A stretch of DNA of 64,000 bases, from assembly GCF_000219625.1 (NCBI RefSeq), contig NC_018214.1, forward strand, positions 1,364,001 to 1,428,000. The letters are read 5' to 3'. The position numbers were made by a program, and so were the translations under genes. Numbering within the stretch: position 1 is the stretch's first letter; the number at the start of each line of letters is the position of its first letter. A model generated the notes under the pieces. That model was given only the letters and a program-made list of their open reading frames with translations, did no database searches and was not told the origin of the DNA. Of this stretch, positions 32,449-43,556 are shown piece after piece. Source of the stretch: Zymoseptoria tritici IPO323 (Eukaryota > Ascomycota > Dothideomycetes > Mycosphaerellales > Mycosphaerellaceae).

Positions 32449-35400
32449 ATGCCGCGCTATAAATCTCGTCTTTCTAGGTTAAATTCCAACCTAACCCGAT
32501 CTTTCGCGACGAGTACTTCGAGCAGCTTTGGCGCTAGCGAGTCCGGACAAGTTAGCAATGCGTTAGATAAGGCGACTAATAAGGAGGATCGATCGGACGA
32601 GTCGTTTTCGCGTGTAGAAATTACTACTTTTGCTAGCGTGCCTAAGCGCATTCGGGTAGTCGACGACAACGACGACGACGATAGTAATAGTCTGTCTAAC
32701 GTCCTAAGTAACTTCGATAATAGTAAGGACCTCTAGGGTAGTCTACAAAAACCTATAGAACTATTAGTATTAGACATCGCCCTTTAGACGATTTTATGTA
32801 GGGGTAGTATAAAAGTGCATTTCATTCGGCGGGAAGGATAGCTAGAGAAGATAGTATTAGTACTAACCGAAGAGATTCCGGTCGAAGAAGACGACGTGTT
32901 AGTTAGGCGGCTGCTAGAGCGGGTATTCTAGTCGGCGTAGAGGAATGCCTATAATATAGACGTAGTCGAAGCCGCTTAGGTCGGGGCCCCTAACGAATGC
33001 TACATACCTTCTATTTCTCTGCCTGCTAATATGCTAGACTAGCTAGTTGTAATAGCGCGCCGCTGCGCGTTCGATAAGGTGTGCTACTAGATTAACTATG
33101 CCGTCGAAACGCCCGTACTTCTAGACGGACAATAAGCTGCAAGTATAGCGGAGTAGGTAGACATAACTAAGCGCGCGGTCCGTTTAATGTATCCGTATTA
33201 TGCCCGAAAGCCACAAGTCCGTATACTGTAGCACCTACTCTTCGAGAAGAAAGACCTAGTCTAGATTGCGGCTACCTCGGCAGGCAAGAGTCTAGCATAT
33301 TAGTTATAGGCGCTAATATAAAAGAAGATGTCGATCTTAGTACTTCTACTTAATTAGATTAGCAAGGAACAGCTTAAGAAGATCGAGTGTCTAAAGGGAA
33401 AACCGTTAGCATTAAACTCGAATACTAAGGCGGAGCTTACCGACTAGTAGTAGAAGCTGCTGTATTCTAGGAAGTGTACCTACCTAATATTGTCTCCTAA
33501 GATAGTAATATAGTTGTAGTTTATAAAACTAATAGTTAAACTAGCGGTAAGGCAAAGGCTCGGCCTCTTTGTATTAGACGAGTTCTACCTGGTTTACTAG
33601 TAGGGGATAGAGGGTAGAGGATTTCGGAAAGAATATACCCGTCTAAAGAATCTTCGGTCTACCCTAACTAATCGTGTTTGCTTCTTTAGTTATTTAGCGA
33701 CTCTCGAGCCGGACACCCTCGTTAAGTGTCGGACGGCCTCCGGCTTTTACGACGACATAGTTGTCGTACGGGATTCGATTAACCGATCTAAGATATCTAT
33801 ATAATATTGCGCTATTCTAGATAGTATACTCGGGAACTATAAGACGCTTCGATATCTAACCGATCGCCTTACTAGAGCTAATAGCGTGCCGAATCCCTAG
33901 TCGATTAAGAAAACAGTAGTGTTTATCGACAGTTGCTTAGGTATCTACACTGCGGCGTCTAGCCTCCGGTCCTACCTACATGCCTAATTCTCTAGAAGCC
34001 TAACGATTAACCAGATCTATGCTATAGTAAGAACCTACTATAGCAGGACGGCTAGGCGAACGCAGGCGAATGTAATTAAGGAGTTCTAGAAACCAGACTC
34101 GAAGATCCGGATCCTATTTGCGACTAAGGCTCTTAGTCTAGGCGTCGACCTGCCTAACATTAAACGGGTCGTTTAATACCGCCTTCCGCAGAACGCTAGC
34201 ATACGGACTATTATGCAGCGAGCCGGGCGCGCTATACGTAACAGCAAGCGGTAGGGCACTAGAACTTTTACCTTCCTTTACGACTAATAGATCGTAGGCC
34301 CCTAGTCGCTAGCCCGACTAAACTAGACTCGTGTAGTCCCGGACAGATTCTTAAACTCGGAGTAGGAGAAAGAGGCTAGTAATCTCGCCGATGCGCTATC
34401 TAACGCTAGATTAGATGCTAACAAGCCGGCGCCTGTCGGACTGCCGTCGGCGGCACGTAAGAAGCCGAGGGCGAAACTAGGTCCTTAGCAGAAGCGCGAC
34501 AATATAAACTATTCTGTGTAGGAGTTTGTGAACGCTAGACGTAATGCAGATAGTCCGGTCGACTGTCGTCGCGTTGCTACTTTAAAGCCCTTCGTAGAGC
34601 TACTGCCTAAAGGGCGTATCCGCAAGAACTACTACGATATCTACGACTAGGATATAATATTACCTACCGACCGCTTTTCCGAATAGATTCCGTCTTCGGC
34701 GGACCTAGATGCCGCCTATACTAGACGCCCGTATAAGAAGACGATCCGCGAGGGTCTAAACAAATAGGAGCCTAGCGTAGCTAAATTGTATTATAAAAAG
34801 GCACTGTTCCCTAGTGTGCCTAGTTCTCTTCTGCCTTAGACGGTAATCGCGTATCTTACTTCTACATTCGGCTCGCCTAGTACGAAGGGAGACGTAACAG
34901 CTCGCTAGGTCGAGCTAGCCTGTTCTGCTGTAGACTTCCGACTATCTCCTAAGCTTGTAACTATACTAGTTTCGAAGCTGTCGGTATTGCTTAAGCTAGC
35001 GTAATTAGTCGAGGCCTAGGAATTGTAGGAGAGTTAGGAACGCGTCGGGGCGTATTGTGTTCGTACGCAGAAGCGCTATCTAAGTCTCGAACTCTCTATA
35101 AGTCTTAAGCGATCTCCTAGGTCCGCTTCGGATAATATAAGGGCTGCTAGTAAGCTAGACTATAAGCTTGCCGCTTAGTCCGTCTATAGTCCTTACGCTA
35201 GTCCGGTACGAGAGCCTAGCCCTCTAGTTAGTAAGCCGCCTACGCCTGTCCCTAAAAGGCTAAAGGTTATGTAGGCGCAATCTAGTAGAGCCGTCCTCCC
35301 TCCTAATCGCGCGCCTAGCTCTTCTGTCTGCCGTCCTACCCCGCCGCCTAGAGCGTATTCCGGAGTTTCTACTAGCTATCGAAAGGCTACGCCTAAAGTA

Positions 35401-35685
35401 TCCGACAATAGAGTTCGTTCGGACGGCCGTCGTTTCGGCACTATATTAAATCCGAACTAGATTCGGCTAGCTAGACGTCGGTTAGCTTCTCCGGTGCCGG
35501 CTACGGTATCGCCCGAACTAATAATCGTAATAACGTCGCGCAGTCAGACGCGGGTAGCGAACGTAGTGCCCTAGAAGTATCGGTTTAGTTAGTAGGGTTT
35601 AGGTGTCGATAGTGTCTATAAAGAGGTCGACTAGTTGAAGATGTAGACTGTTTTGCTAAGGATTTTAGATTTTAGCGTATTATAA
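32449..35685 (+). pseudogene. Element ORF1: RecQ/DExH-like helicase, RIP-inactivated
   Basis: A single register from the ATG at 32449 to TAA at 35685 (1,079 codons including the stop) contains more than 50 internal TAG/TAA codons, no TGA, and needs no frameshift to read through. The first 95 codons are stop-free. Helicase landmarks in register: a Walker-A-like ATSAGKS at residues 275-281, a DEFY box at 377-380 (in place of DEAH), an FATKALSLGVDLPNI motif V-like segment, and QRAGRA at 590-595 (motif VI). The 310-residue spacing from motif I to VI fits RecQ-type SF2 helicases. The C-terminal 400 codons are basic and Pro/Ser-rich without a recognised domain. Stops fall where Gln or Trp is expected, consistent with CAG/CAA/TGG changed by CpA->TpA. 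As it stands it cannot make a full protein. Confidence 0.8.
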
Positions 35686-35754
35686 TAATAGCCCTGCTCG
35701 AGCCCTTAATATCGCCTCGTTATCTCTCTCTACTAGTATATTGTCCTTATACAT

Positions 35755-38700
35755 ATGTCTATAGTTATAGAAGCCTCGACTCTAGCCGCCCGAAGGGGGC
35801 GTCTATAGCGTAAACGCAAATTACCTAAGCCGGCGCCTCTAGTCCGAACACCCTCCTAGTCGACGTCGAATGCTAGCGGGTCTAGATCGAGCAAAAGTCG
35901 GGATGCTAGTGTCCGGAGACCGAGAAACCGTTATAGCGAAGGCAAGACGAAGAGAGAGAAGGTAGACCTCCTGCTAGCCTAAATAAAGGAGTTAGGGATA
36001 ACATTTAGGACCTTTGTAGAGCTATATATCTTATATAAGAAGGGCGCCTCGTCGTCTGATTAGGCAGAGACGGCAGCTACTAGGACTAAGAGGTTAGCTA
36101 GTCTATTACAGAAAGATTAGATATATACAAGAGTATCTAAGCATATGCCTCCCGGTAAGTAGATAAATACGGAAGCAGTGTGCAACGAACTGGAGATATT
36201 ACAGGGGCGCTAGGTAAGGAGGTCCGGTATATACACGGACATATGCTTACGTTTTCAGGAGTTCGGGCAGTAGGACTAAAAGATGCCTGCAGAAGATCTA
36301 GATTATAAGGATGCGGTTTAGTCGATAGGAGAGTACGTACCGTTAATATAGGCACTCTTTAAGGGGATATTAGGTCTGCTACGGAAGGCTGTCCTAGCTA
36401 ATTACATACTTAGGCGCGTAGGTCTAGTTGCTAGCTTACTCGGACGGACACAGTATCCGCGATACTACAGTTAGTTCCCGAACTAGCTAGGAATATATCT
36501 CTAGAGCTAGGGCGTAAAGCGGCGGGTAATCGCAGTGCTGTCCGGAATAGGTGTCTACGCGTTACCGAAAAGCATATACCGCTACAATCGACAACTGCAC
36601 TCCCTAGCGAAGGACCGTATTACCGGCTTTAGACGAGATTGCTACATACATAGTATCCACGATAACCTAGACATCTACTACAAAACCGGGGAGTATAGGC
36701 ATAACCGTAAGGATAAACTAAAGCATGTCACGACTAGCATAGTGCTTAAAAGCATCGAGGTGCCGCAGACTAGTCTAAAGTAGGAGTATTTTCGTAAGGA
36801 TAAGCCTCTTTAGCTTGCAGACGTACTCGAAGGAGACGGCAATTAATACAACGCTGTCTAGAAACAAATCTTACGCAGCCTTATTGCCTCGGCTATCGTT
36901 AGATTATATCCTAACGTAGTCGCGTATTATTTAGGTGTCGATACTACTACCGATAACGATCCTCCGCGTCGCGGTAATCGAACAGTAGTGTCTAGCACTA
37001 ACCCGGGCACTAGCAGGGAGACCGCTACATATAATAAGCATAGAAAGAGCAAGATCGACTAGGACAATGTCGCTAGCTTCCCTACATTTCCTACAATCGA
37101 CCGGCTAGAGAAGTAGAAAAGCGTAACGTACATACTAAATCTTATGTTCGAATACGAGGGTACGACTAAAGGCATATATGCCGTAATTAAGAACATTCTC
37201 GAGCGCCAACTCGGATATAGAGACATGTATAACGAGTTCTTACGGCACTAAGACGCACAATCCTCGAGGGCTAGAGGGGATACTATTTATAACTACTAAG
37301 GCGCTACTAGCAGCTAGCAAATCTACTACTAGAATCCTTATCCTGCCGCTAATAGCGACGCTACCTAAGATACGGAAGGTCGTCCTATTAAACACTCCTA
37401 GCAACCCTATTAGTTATACCTAGCGACCTAGTCTACTGTTTAACTATCCTAATAGTAGTATCTAGCAACTTAGTCTACTTTCCAGCTATCCTAACAGCAG
37501 TATCCGGCAACCTAGTCTACTTTCTAGCTATCCTAACAGTAGTATCCGGCAACCTAGTCGACTTTCCAGCTATCCTAGCAGTAATATCTAGCAACCTAGT
37601 CTACTTTTCAGCTGTCTTAGAGCACGCCTATAACCTCCTAACTACTATATCCGGCGATATAGTCGACTTCTGCGTCCGCCTAGAGCACCCTTACGACTTC
37701 CTAACAGCTATCCGCGGTAACGAGTAGTAGTTTTCTATACGGCAGACGCGATTCGTCGGCCCTACGTAGTTATAGTACACCTAGCGGACCCCCGAGGGCG
37801 CTTAGACAGTTGCCGGGTACAGTACTATATATTCTACGAACGCGGTCGCTAAGAGAGAAGCTAGAACACTATATATACGATCGGACGAATGTTATCTTCC
37901 TAATATATAGCGACTAGTTATTAGTAAAGAACATCCGGACATGCCTTAAGGAGGCTCGAGAGAACGACGACGCATTCGACAAGATACAATAGGTACTACC
38001 GTTGCCAGGTTTGTTCTACCTAAAGATGTGCCTTATCTAGGCAATCGAGAATAACTTTAATAGGCGGGAAGGCTGCGCTACCAAATCTTTATTAATAGTC
38101 TATCGAGGACTAATAGAAAGGAAGATATGCCCCTTATTCTATGCACCCTACAGCCACCTAGAGCGTCTAACCTTAGACAGTTTTAATGCTAGAATACTCG
38201 CATTTGTATATAAAGAGCTTAAGCTAGTCGTATGCAGTCGGACAGTAATATCGACCTACATTCGCGCACTTACTCGCTAAGGGTTTACTAGTCTAATAGA
38301 CAAGGTCTACAAGAAGGCCTTCTCGCATAAGGCCCGCTCGTTAGATGCGGACTACCTAGAGGGAGACACTATTAAGGCAAAGAACTCGTATTTATTAAAG
38401 AGGCATTAGTCGAAGAAGGCTAGTGCGACTAACAAGGCTGCCGCTATAGCCGACGGCAACGAAGAGCGCAGGAATTACATCCGATTCCTTTATGTCGTCG
38501 AGACGTATTAGATGCTGTCGCGAGCTGTAAAGTATGCAGATATCGGACTACTCTGCCGGGTAATTAACCGATATATCTTAATCTTCTACGCCAGATTATA
38601 TAAGAATTACGTATTTATTATGCTATAGATAAAGTAGTTAACGGACACCGAGACGTCTTATCCGATACTACAGCGGGCTATACTAGCTAACAGACTAGTA

Positions 38701-39300
38701 AACATAGCCGGTGCAGACAATAGTTAGTTCGAGATCGACAGGGCGAATGAGTTTCTTAACCGGTATCTAAAGACATTAATAGCTAGCCGGCGTAACGGCA
38801 TGTTCGACGTCGAGAACTAACTAGAAGAAGCCGCGCTTTTAGCGACCTATACTAGCTACCTACGAGAGGTTATCGAGGCTAGGTTCGAGGAGGTAACGAA
38901 TACTAAGCATACCTTACTAAAGTTAGTCGAGGAGATATATGCAGTCGCAACGATTTGTTACTAGGAAACACTACCGACGAAGGCAGTCGATCTAGATGCG
39001 AATGCAGTCCTCCCTTTTTACGCTATAGACTTATATGCTATAGGTGTTAAGAACCTAGTAACTAACGTAAAGGGTAGCAGTCGACTAGAGAGGTTTAATA
39101 AGAATATAGTTGTAAAGGACTCTTAGATTGTACAGGCAGACTAAGATCTAATCCTAGTAAATATAGAACTACTAGACCTAATAACGGATCCTTACCTCCG
39201 CCGCATAGCAGCGACAGACATTACTCCTAGACTAATAAGGACGCCTTAGGATCCTAACAGCGAAGACGAGGCAGGTAATGTTTACTTCGATAGCGACTAA
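35755..39300 (+). pseudogene. Element ORF2: large protein with DUF6589-like region and 14-aa repeats, RIP-inactivated
   Basis: One register of exactly 1,182 codons from the ATG at 35755 to TAA at 39300, with many internal TAG/TAA and no frameshift. The only sizeable open piece is 36535-36783. The N-terminus is basic. The middle (37441-37608) carries tandem 14-codon repeats that are Gln/Ser/Thr-rich once stops are read as Gln. Downstream, a segment reading PLPGLFYLKMCL-stop-AIENN, then a Glu-Ile-Asp...Glu-Phe-Leu-Asn pattern, recalls the DUF6589 family of fungal proteins. This is a resemblance from memory. I suspect this is the transposase candidate because it is the largest conserved-looking non-helicase gene, but I cannot identify a DDE triad. 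Confidence 0.65.
37441..37608 (+). repeat. Tandem 42-bp repeat inside ORF2 (4 full units plus degenerate flanks)
   Basis: Four units, 37441-37482, 37483-37524, 37525-37566 and 37567-37608, each begin (C/T)AGCTATCCTA or a variant and contain GCAACCTAGTCTACTTT. A partial unit precedes (from about 37406) and a decayed one follows. The unit length is a multiple of three, so the repeat encodes 14 residues per copy. The differences among copies are mostly C/T changes of the RIP type. Confidence 0.85.
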
Positions 39301-39717
39301 CCTTACTTGCTAATAGCTATACTATTACCTGCCTCGCATGTGTATACGTTAGACGCCCTTAACATTACATTTAGGCACTTACTAACTGCCCTTTTAGGCA
39401 TTAGCACGACTAATTCACGTATAGACGCCTTTTACGAGACGTAGATTAGTTATGCACTTGTGCACGTACTACGTCGACGACGTTAATTATACAGCTCGCA
39501 GAGGTAGTAAGACGCCTACTTCTACCCGACTTTAGTTACTAAACTTCCTTCCTTCTTTATTAACCTTCTTATACTATCCGATTACCCTTCTATCCCTCTA
39601 TTAACTATTACTTTATCTATCCTTTACTATACTACTCGTTATACTACTTATCTATCCTCGCTAACTACCTTACGCTTTCGACAGACGGAGAATCTCGTCG
39701 GCAGACTACATTTAAGC
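39301..39717. other. Gap between element ORF2 and ORF3
   Basis: About 420 bp. The second half (39500-39660) is C/T-rich on the plus strand (repeats of ctt, tat, cct), as in a fungal 5' leader. No gene seen. Confidence 0.4.
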
Positions 39718-40464
39718 ATAAGTTTCGCCACGCCTACAAAGACAGAGATTTACTAATACGTAAATAGTTTTACTATAGCACCTAGCGTGCAGAAGAAGCT
39801 AGCCGACTAGGGCATCTCGGCGGAGGGTTAAGACATATACGATATGTACGCCGAGTAGTTTTAGACGGAATAGTACAGCTAGGCAAAAGTTACGCTCTAT
39901 AAGGACAATATTGTTAAGTTCGTTTAAGGGCTTTACCGCGTAGTATATTAGAAATCCGGCTCGGTAATTAGGGACGTAAACAAGCGCGTAGGGCGTTAAG
40001 GGCGCATGTATTCTAGCATTATAGAACTGGCAGACGATTCCCGAACCGGTCTATACGCGCTCGTGTCTAGTAAGGAGATTCTAAGGCGCTTCGGCAATTA
40101 GATACGCACCTTCGTACCTAGTACCTCCGCTACAAAGCTAGTAGCTATTCTAGCTACTTTCTAGATAGGCGGTGCTATTATGTCGGCTACTAAGACTTGT
40201 ACGAAGTGCGGCCTAGCTAACGATCCGAATAGATTCGTAAACGACTGCATCGTCTAGCTACACCTTATATAGGAGAGGGCTAGGGATAGAGAGTTCCTCT
40301 TCTTAGGTACCTGTACTAACTGCCTACTTTATAACAATTACAACAAGTATAGTCTAGCTACGAACAGTCTAGCTACGAAGTACACGAAGGAAGCGATGCC
40401 GGACCGTAAAGAGAGTAAGGAGGACGAAGAGACGGAGCGTCTTCCTAGCTTAGGAGACGCTTAA
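39718..40464 (+). pseudogene. Element ORF3: zinc-binding protein, RIP-inactivated and start lost
   Basis: A plus-strand register ending in TAA at 40464, interrupted only by TAG/TAA. The coding-like sequence begins after the C/T-rich leader, at an ATA (39718) where an ATG would be expected. ATG to ATA is the change RIP makes on the opposite strand, so the initiator itself is probably mutated. From residue 161 there is CTKCGL, then DCIV, then GTCTNCLLYNNYNK, giving Cys pairs for a zinc site. The spacing resembles fungal DUF3716-type modules, stated with low confidence. Length about 249 codons. Confidence 0.5.
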
Positions 40465-40479
40465 ATAAAGATCTCCGAT

Positions 40480-41337
40480 ATGTTACTCTTTATAAGCATA
40501 GAGAATGTCCCCGAGGTTGTAACGTACTATAGCAGCGGACGCGTCTTAGGCAAACATAAGAAGCATAGGTACATTATAGTCCTGTTTAGATACGACGCTC
40601 GATTCGACGCGGAAGAGTATACCGACTGCCTAAAAACCGCTTTAAAGGAAGCGTAGGGAGAGGTTAACAAAGTAATTAACTAAGACTACTCCCGTCGCGA
40701 CCTTCTAGATCTAGACAGTCCTCCGGTAACGATAGCGCCGCCTTCTATCTAGCTAAAGACGCCTATACATAATAGGCGCACAAGCACTCGTTCGATAGGC
40801 GCTCTATAATCGGACGTAGAGATAGCAGACGCGTCTAAGGTTATAGGTCGTAGGACAACTCGCCGCACGAGTAATAAAGTGCGCGAGGACAAGGCGCGGT
40901 TAGCGGACGAGATTAGGGAGGAGCGGGAGGAGGCTGCCTGCGAGGAGGCTAGAATAAGGTCCTCTTAGAAGGAGAGGCCGGCGAAGAAGTAGACGCCTAA
41001 GGAGACGCCTACGAAGTCCCGGCACAACGATCCGCATACTCCAATAGCTAACTCTACTAAGCAAAGCGGGAAGAAGTTATTTACCCCGTTCGGATTCGAC
41101 GTCTAGCAGGACAGCCCTTCCGGCGGAAGACACGTCTTAGAGGGCGGCGAACTAACCGGCACGTTCTTCTCGCCTAGATAGGTTAACCTAAGCCCGGGAC
41201 GTAAGCGAAACGAGGGTTCGATCGACTTAGATAGACACGTCGTCCGAAGCATCTTTTCGCACTAGGACTAGAGTTACGGTAGCCGGATTCCTCCTAGCAG
41301 TAGGCTAAAGAAGTTAGACAGGCGTAGAGGCAAATAA
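40480..41337 (+). pseudogene. Element ORF4: charged protein, RIP-inactivated
   Basis: ATG at 40480 follows the ORF3 stop by 15 bp. The register continues for 286 codons to TAA at 41337, with scattered TAG/TAA. The first 70 codons are mixed (ISIENVPEVVTYYSSGRVLG), followed by a long Arg/Glu/Lys-rich segment that is probably coiled coil (ADEIREEREEAACEEA) and a basic C-terminus. No domain recognised. Confidence 0.5.
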
Positions 41338-42522
41338 TTTAGAGGTGGCGAGCGCGAGCGTTAACTACATTTAACTAATTTTATAAGCATGTTTATAGCA
41401 CTTAGGTAAGATACGACACGAGCATTCTTTATAGCTCACCTATCTCTAAGATAGCCCTACAGGTGTTAGCTTTAGTGTTTATTTCGCGAGTCCCTTTTAA
41501 TAGTAAAGTGCATAGAACCTTTAGCACTGCTATTAGTTGCTTGCCTGTCGTTAGGATAGCCCTATAGGCGATAGCTCGAGCGTTTAGTTAAGTGGATTTT
41601 AATTAAACCCTAAAAGCCTATTTATGTCTACTAGTTTCTTATTAAAAGTATTATATACCGTAATATAACCTAAGCTAGGCTACGACGACAACTTAGACAT
41701 ATTAACCTTCGCCTAACAGCCGATAGTAAGGGGGACGGGCCTAATACAAAGAACCGGACTAAGGAGTCTAACATAGCCTTTAGCCTCGGCGTAGTAGAGC
41801 GCCTAGCTACCTATGTAGCCCGCATAGCAATATAGTAATAGCAGAACCGACATAATACTAGCTAGACAGTCCTCGGCCGGCAAAACTTATTAATAACCTC
41901 GCTAGGTTACTTAAGAAGTAGAGCATCTAGATAGGCGCACGTTATCTAACGTAAGACTATTACCTAAAGCCTCTAATAACGCAGACTTAGTAGTAGAACG
42001 ATAAGTAGCAGAACGACAAGCAGCTAAACGGCAAGTAGCTAAATAGCAAGCAGCTAAACGGCAAGCAGCTAAAGCAGCATCGCCTAGAGCCCTAGGCCAC
42101 AATCGATAGGCGGAGCGGCACGTAGCACACAGGTAGTTAGGTAGAGCATTAGCTACGATATTTGCGACTAGCGGACTAACAGCTAAACTGCACATTAGTC
42201 GGATCGTCTGGCGAGATTATACAATAGCTAACATAGATTAAGGAAACAATCCGACATTACGCACGCGCAACGCCTACGTAGACCTGCACATTTACTAGGC
42301 AAACAAGACGACGACGCGAAGACAAAACAGACGCAATAGGGCGAAGCATTTATCTCTCGGACATTAACAACGTTTAAACATATCGCATCGACATTAACAA
42401 CGATCGCCTTCTACCGGTCTAGCCTAATTATCCTCTTCCGCATCTACTTATTAATTACTATCTATTTAGGTGCGTATCGAGCCTAACTAGTCGCTCGCAG
42501 CTACTAATATCTGAAGATTAGT
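41338..42522. other. Element interior with fragmentary coding-like sequence
   Basis: 41338-41640 looks non-coding. It holds a 22-bp imperfect direct repeat (41450-41471 and 41555-41576, 19/22 identical). From about 41641 one plus register reads as protein (TKESNIAFSLGVVERLATYV) to about 41960. Another register, carrying the 15-bp repeats, continues to about 42240, so an intron or an indel may join them. I do not call a gene. The minus-strand ORF 41911-42195 is treated as a shadow. Confidence 0.4.
41992..42066 (+). repeat. Tandem 15-bp repeat, five units
   Basis: Units of the type AGCTAAACGGCAAGC at 41992, 42007, 42022, 42037 and 42052. In one plus-strand register they encode a five-residue repeat of Lys-Gln-Leu-Asn-Gly type. 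Unit 1 and 2 carry AGAACGA in place of CTAAACG. Confidence 0.75.
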
Positions 42523-43206
42523 ATGTGCTAGCAATACGAAGAGACCGTCGAGCGCAATCCTCGCAAAGGAACTCTCTAGAGAGTGCGCTAGCGCGTCCGA
42601 CGCTAGATAGAGGTACTACTATCGAGCACCTTCCTAGACTATAAGTACAACAACATATACGAGATAGCAGCTCCTCGCCCTAGGGGAACATACGGCAGCC
42701 GCGTAGGCGTCGGCGACAGGCGCAGCGCCGTGCTAGAAGACGTCCGCAACCGAAACCCGCTATCCTACTATACTACTATAGCGTAGCTAGTACGCGAGAC
42801 TACGAGCAGATACCTCGCGCCTAGGATTCTGTACTACGAACCGAAGCCTACATATACTAGGAACATTTAGAAGAAGGTAGATACTATTTAGCTAGGCAGC
42901 TTAGTATCGTAGAGGCCGGAGTACAGCGGAAATGCGCTAGACGGTAATAGAGTTAGGTATAGAGAGAGACGAGAGCTAAGCGTTAGACGTTAGTTAGTTG
43001 CTGTACTACCGGCGGCTACTAGGCGTCGAGACCTAACCCCGAGTACTAATATAAACGTCGCTTTAACCTCTTTAGGTCGCGGGTCTAGTATAGCTGCCCG
43101 CGCTTAGCAGGAGGTAGAGGATAGAGCGGTTAGATAGCAGAAGAGGGAAGCCCTAATAGCACGCATAAACGTACAGGCTTAGTCGAGTACCCTACGGTAT
43201 AACTAA
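42523..43206 (+). pseudogene. Element ORF5: basic protein of unknown function, RIP-inactivated
   Basis: ATG at 42523 and TAA at 43206 lie in one register (228 codons including the stop) with about a dozen internal TAG. It is rich in Arg, Tyr and Val, with a readable stretch (LDYKYNNIYEIAAPRPRGTY) and an Arg/Glu-rich second half. The MC start followed by short polar sequence resembles many small Pezizomycotina proteins, but no domain is recognised. Confidence 0.45.
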
Positions 43207-43556
43207 GTATAAGTTATATAACAGCTACCTTCGCCGGATAGGTACAGACGACTAGTAGCGCAAAGGCGGGTAAAGGTAGTGTTACATAAAGGGAGGATAT
43301 AATACGTCTAGAGGTCTAAGAGCGGCTAGAGATTCCCTTTTAGGCGACTAAGGTACGGCTATTGCGATCAGGCGTAAACAAATTATATTAGATTAATTCT
43401 ACAAGTTATACGAATCGTTTGCGGGTATTAGACAGGCATTTAGACTAATATACAAGTTTTCAGATTTTAGCTAACCCTCTATCACCTAGTTCGGCTATTG
43501 CGCTCTTAGACTATACAGGAAGGCGCCCCCGAAGGGGATTAGCGCCGCCAAGTATA

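Noticed and set aside
37441..37608. CRISPR-like or satellite array
   Set aside because: The units are directly adjacent with no spacers, have a 42-bp multiple-of-three period and lie inside a reading frame. It is a coding tandem repeat. The same reasoning applies to 52550-52684.
41911..42195. Minus-strand ORF of 94 codons with an Ala-Cys-Arg-Leu-Ala repeat
   Set aside because: It is opposite a plus-strand register carrying the 15-bp repeat, in an element where all other genes run on the plus strand. Being stop-free follows from CTA/TAG composition.
32449..43206. Alternative genetic code or programmed readthrough of TAG in the element
   Set aside because: Host genes in the same window (PMA1, the SDR, SKT5, the Asn/Gly-rich gene) end in TAG at the expected family C-terminus. 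The TAG/TAA positions match RIP of Gln/Trp codons, and the whole element shows CpA/TpG depletion.
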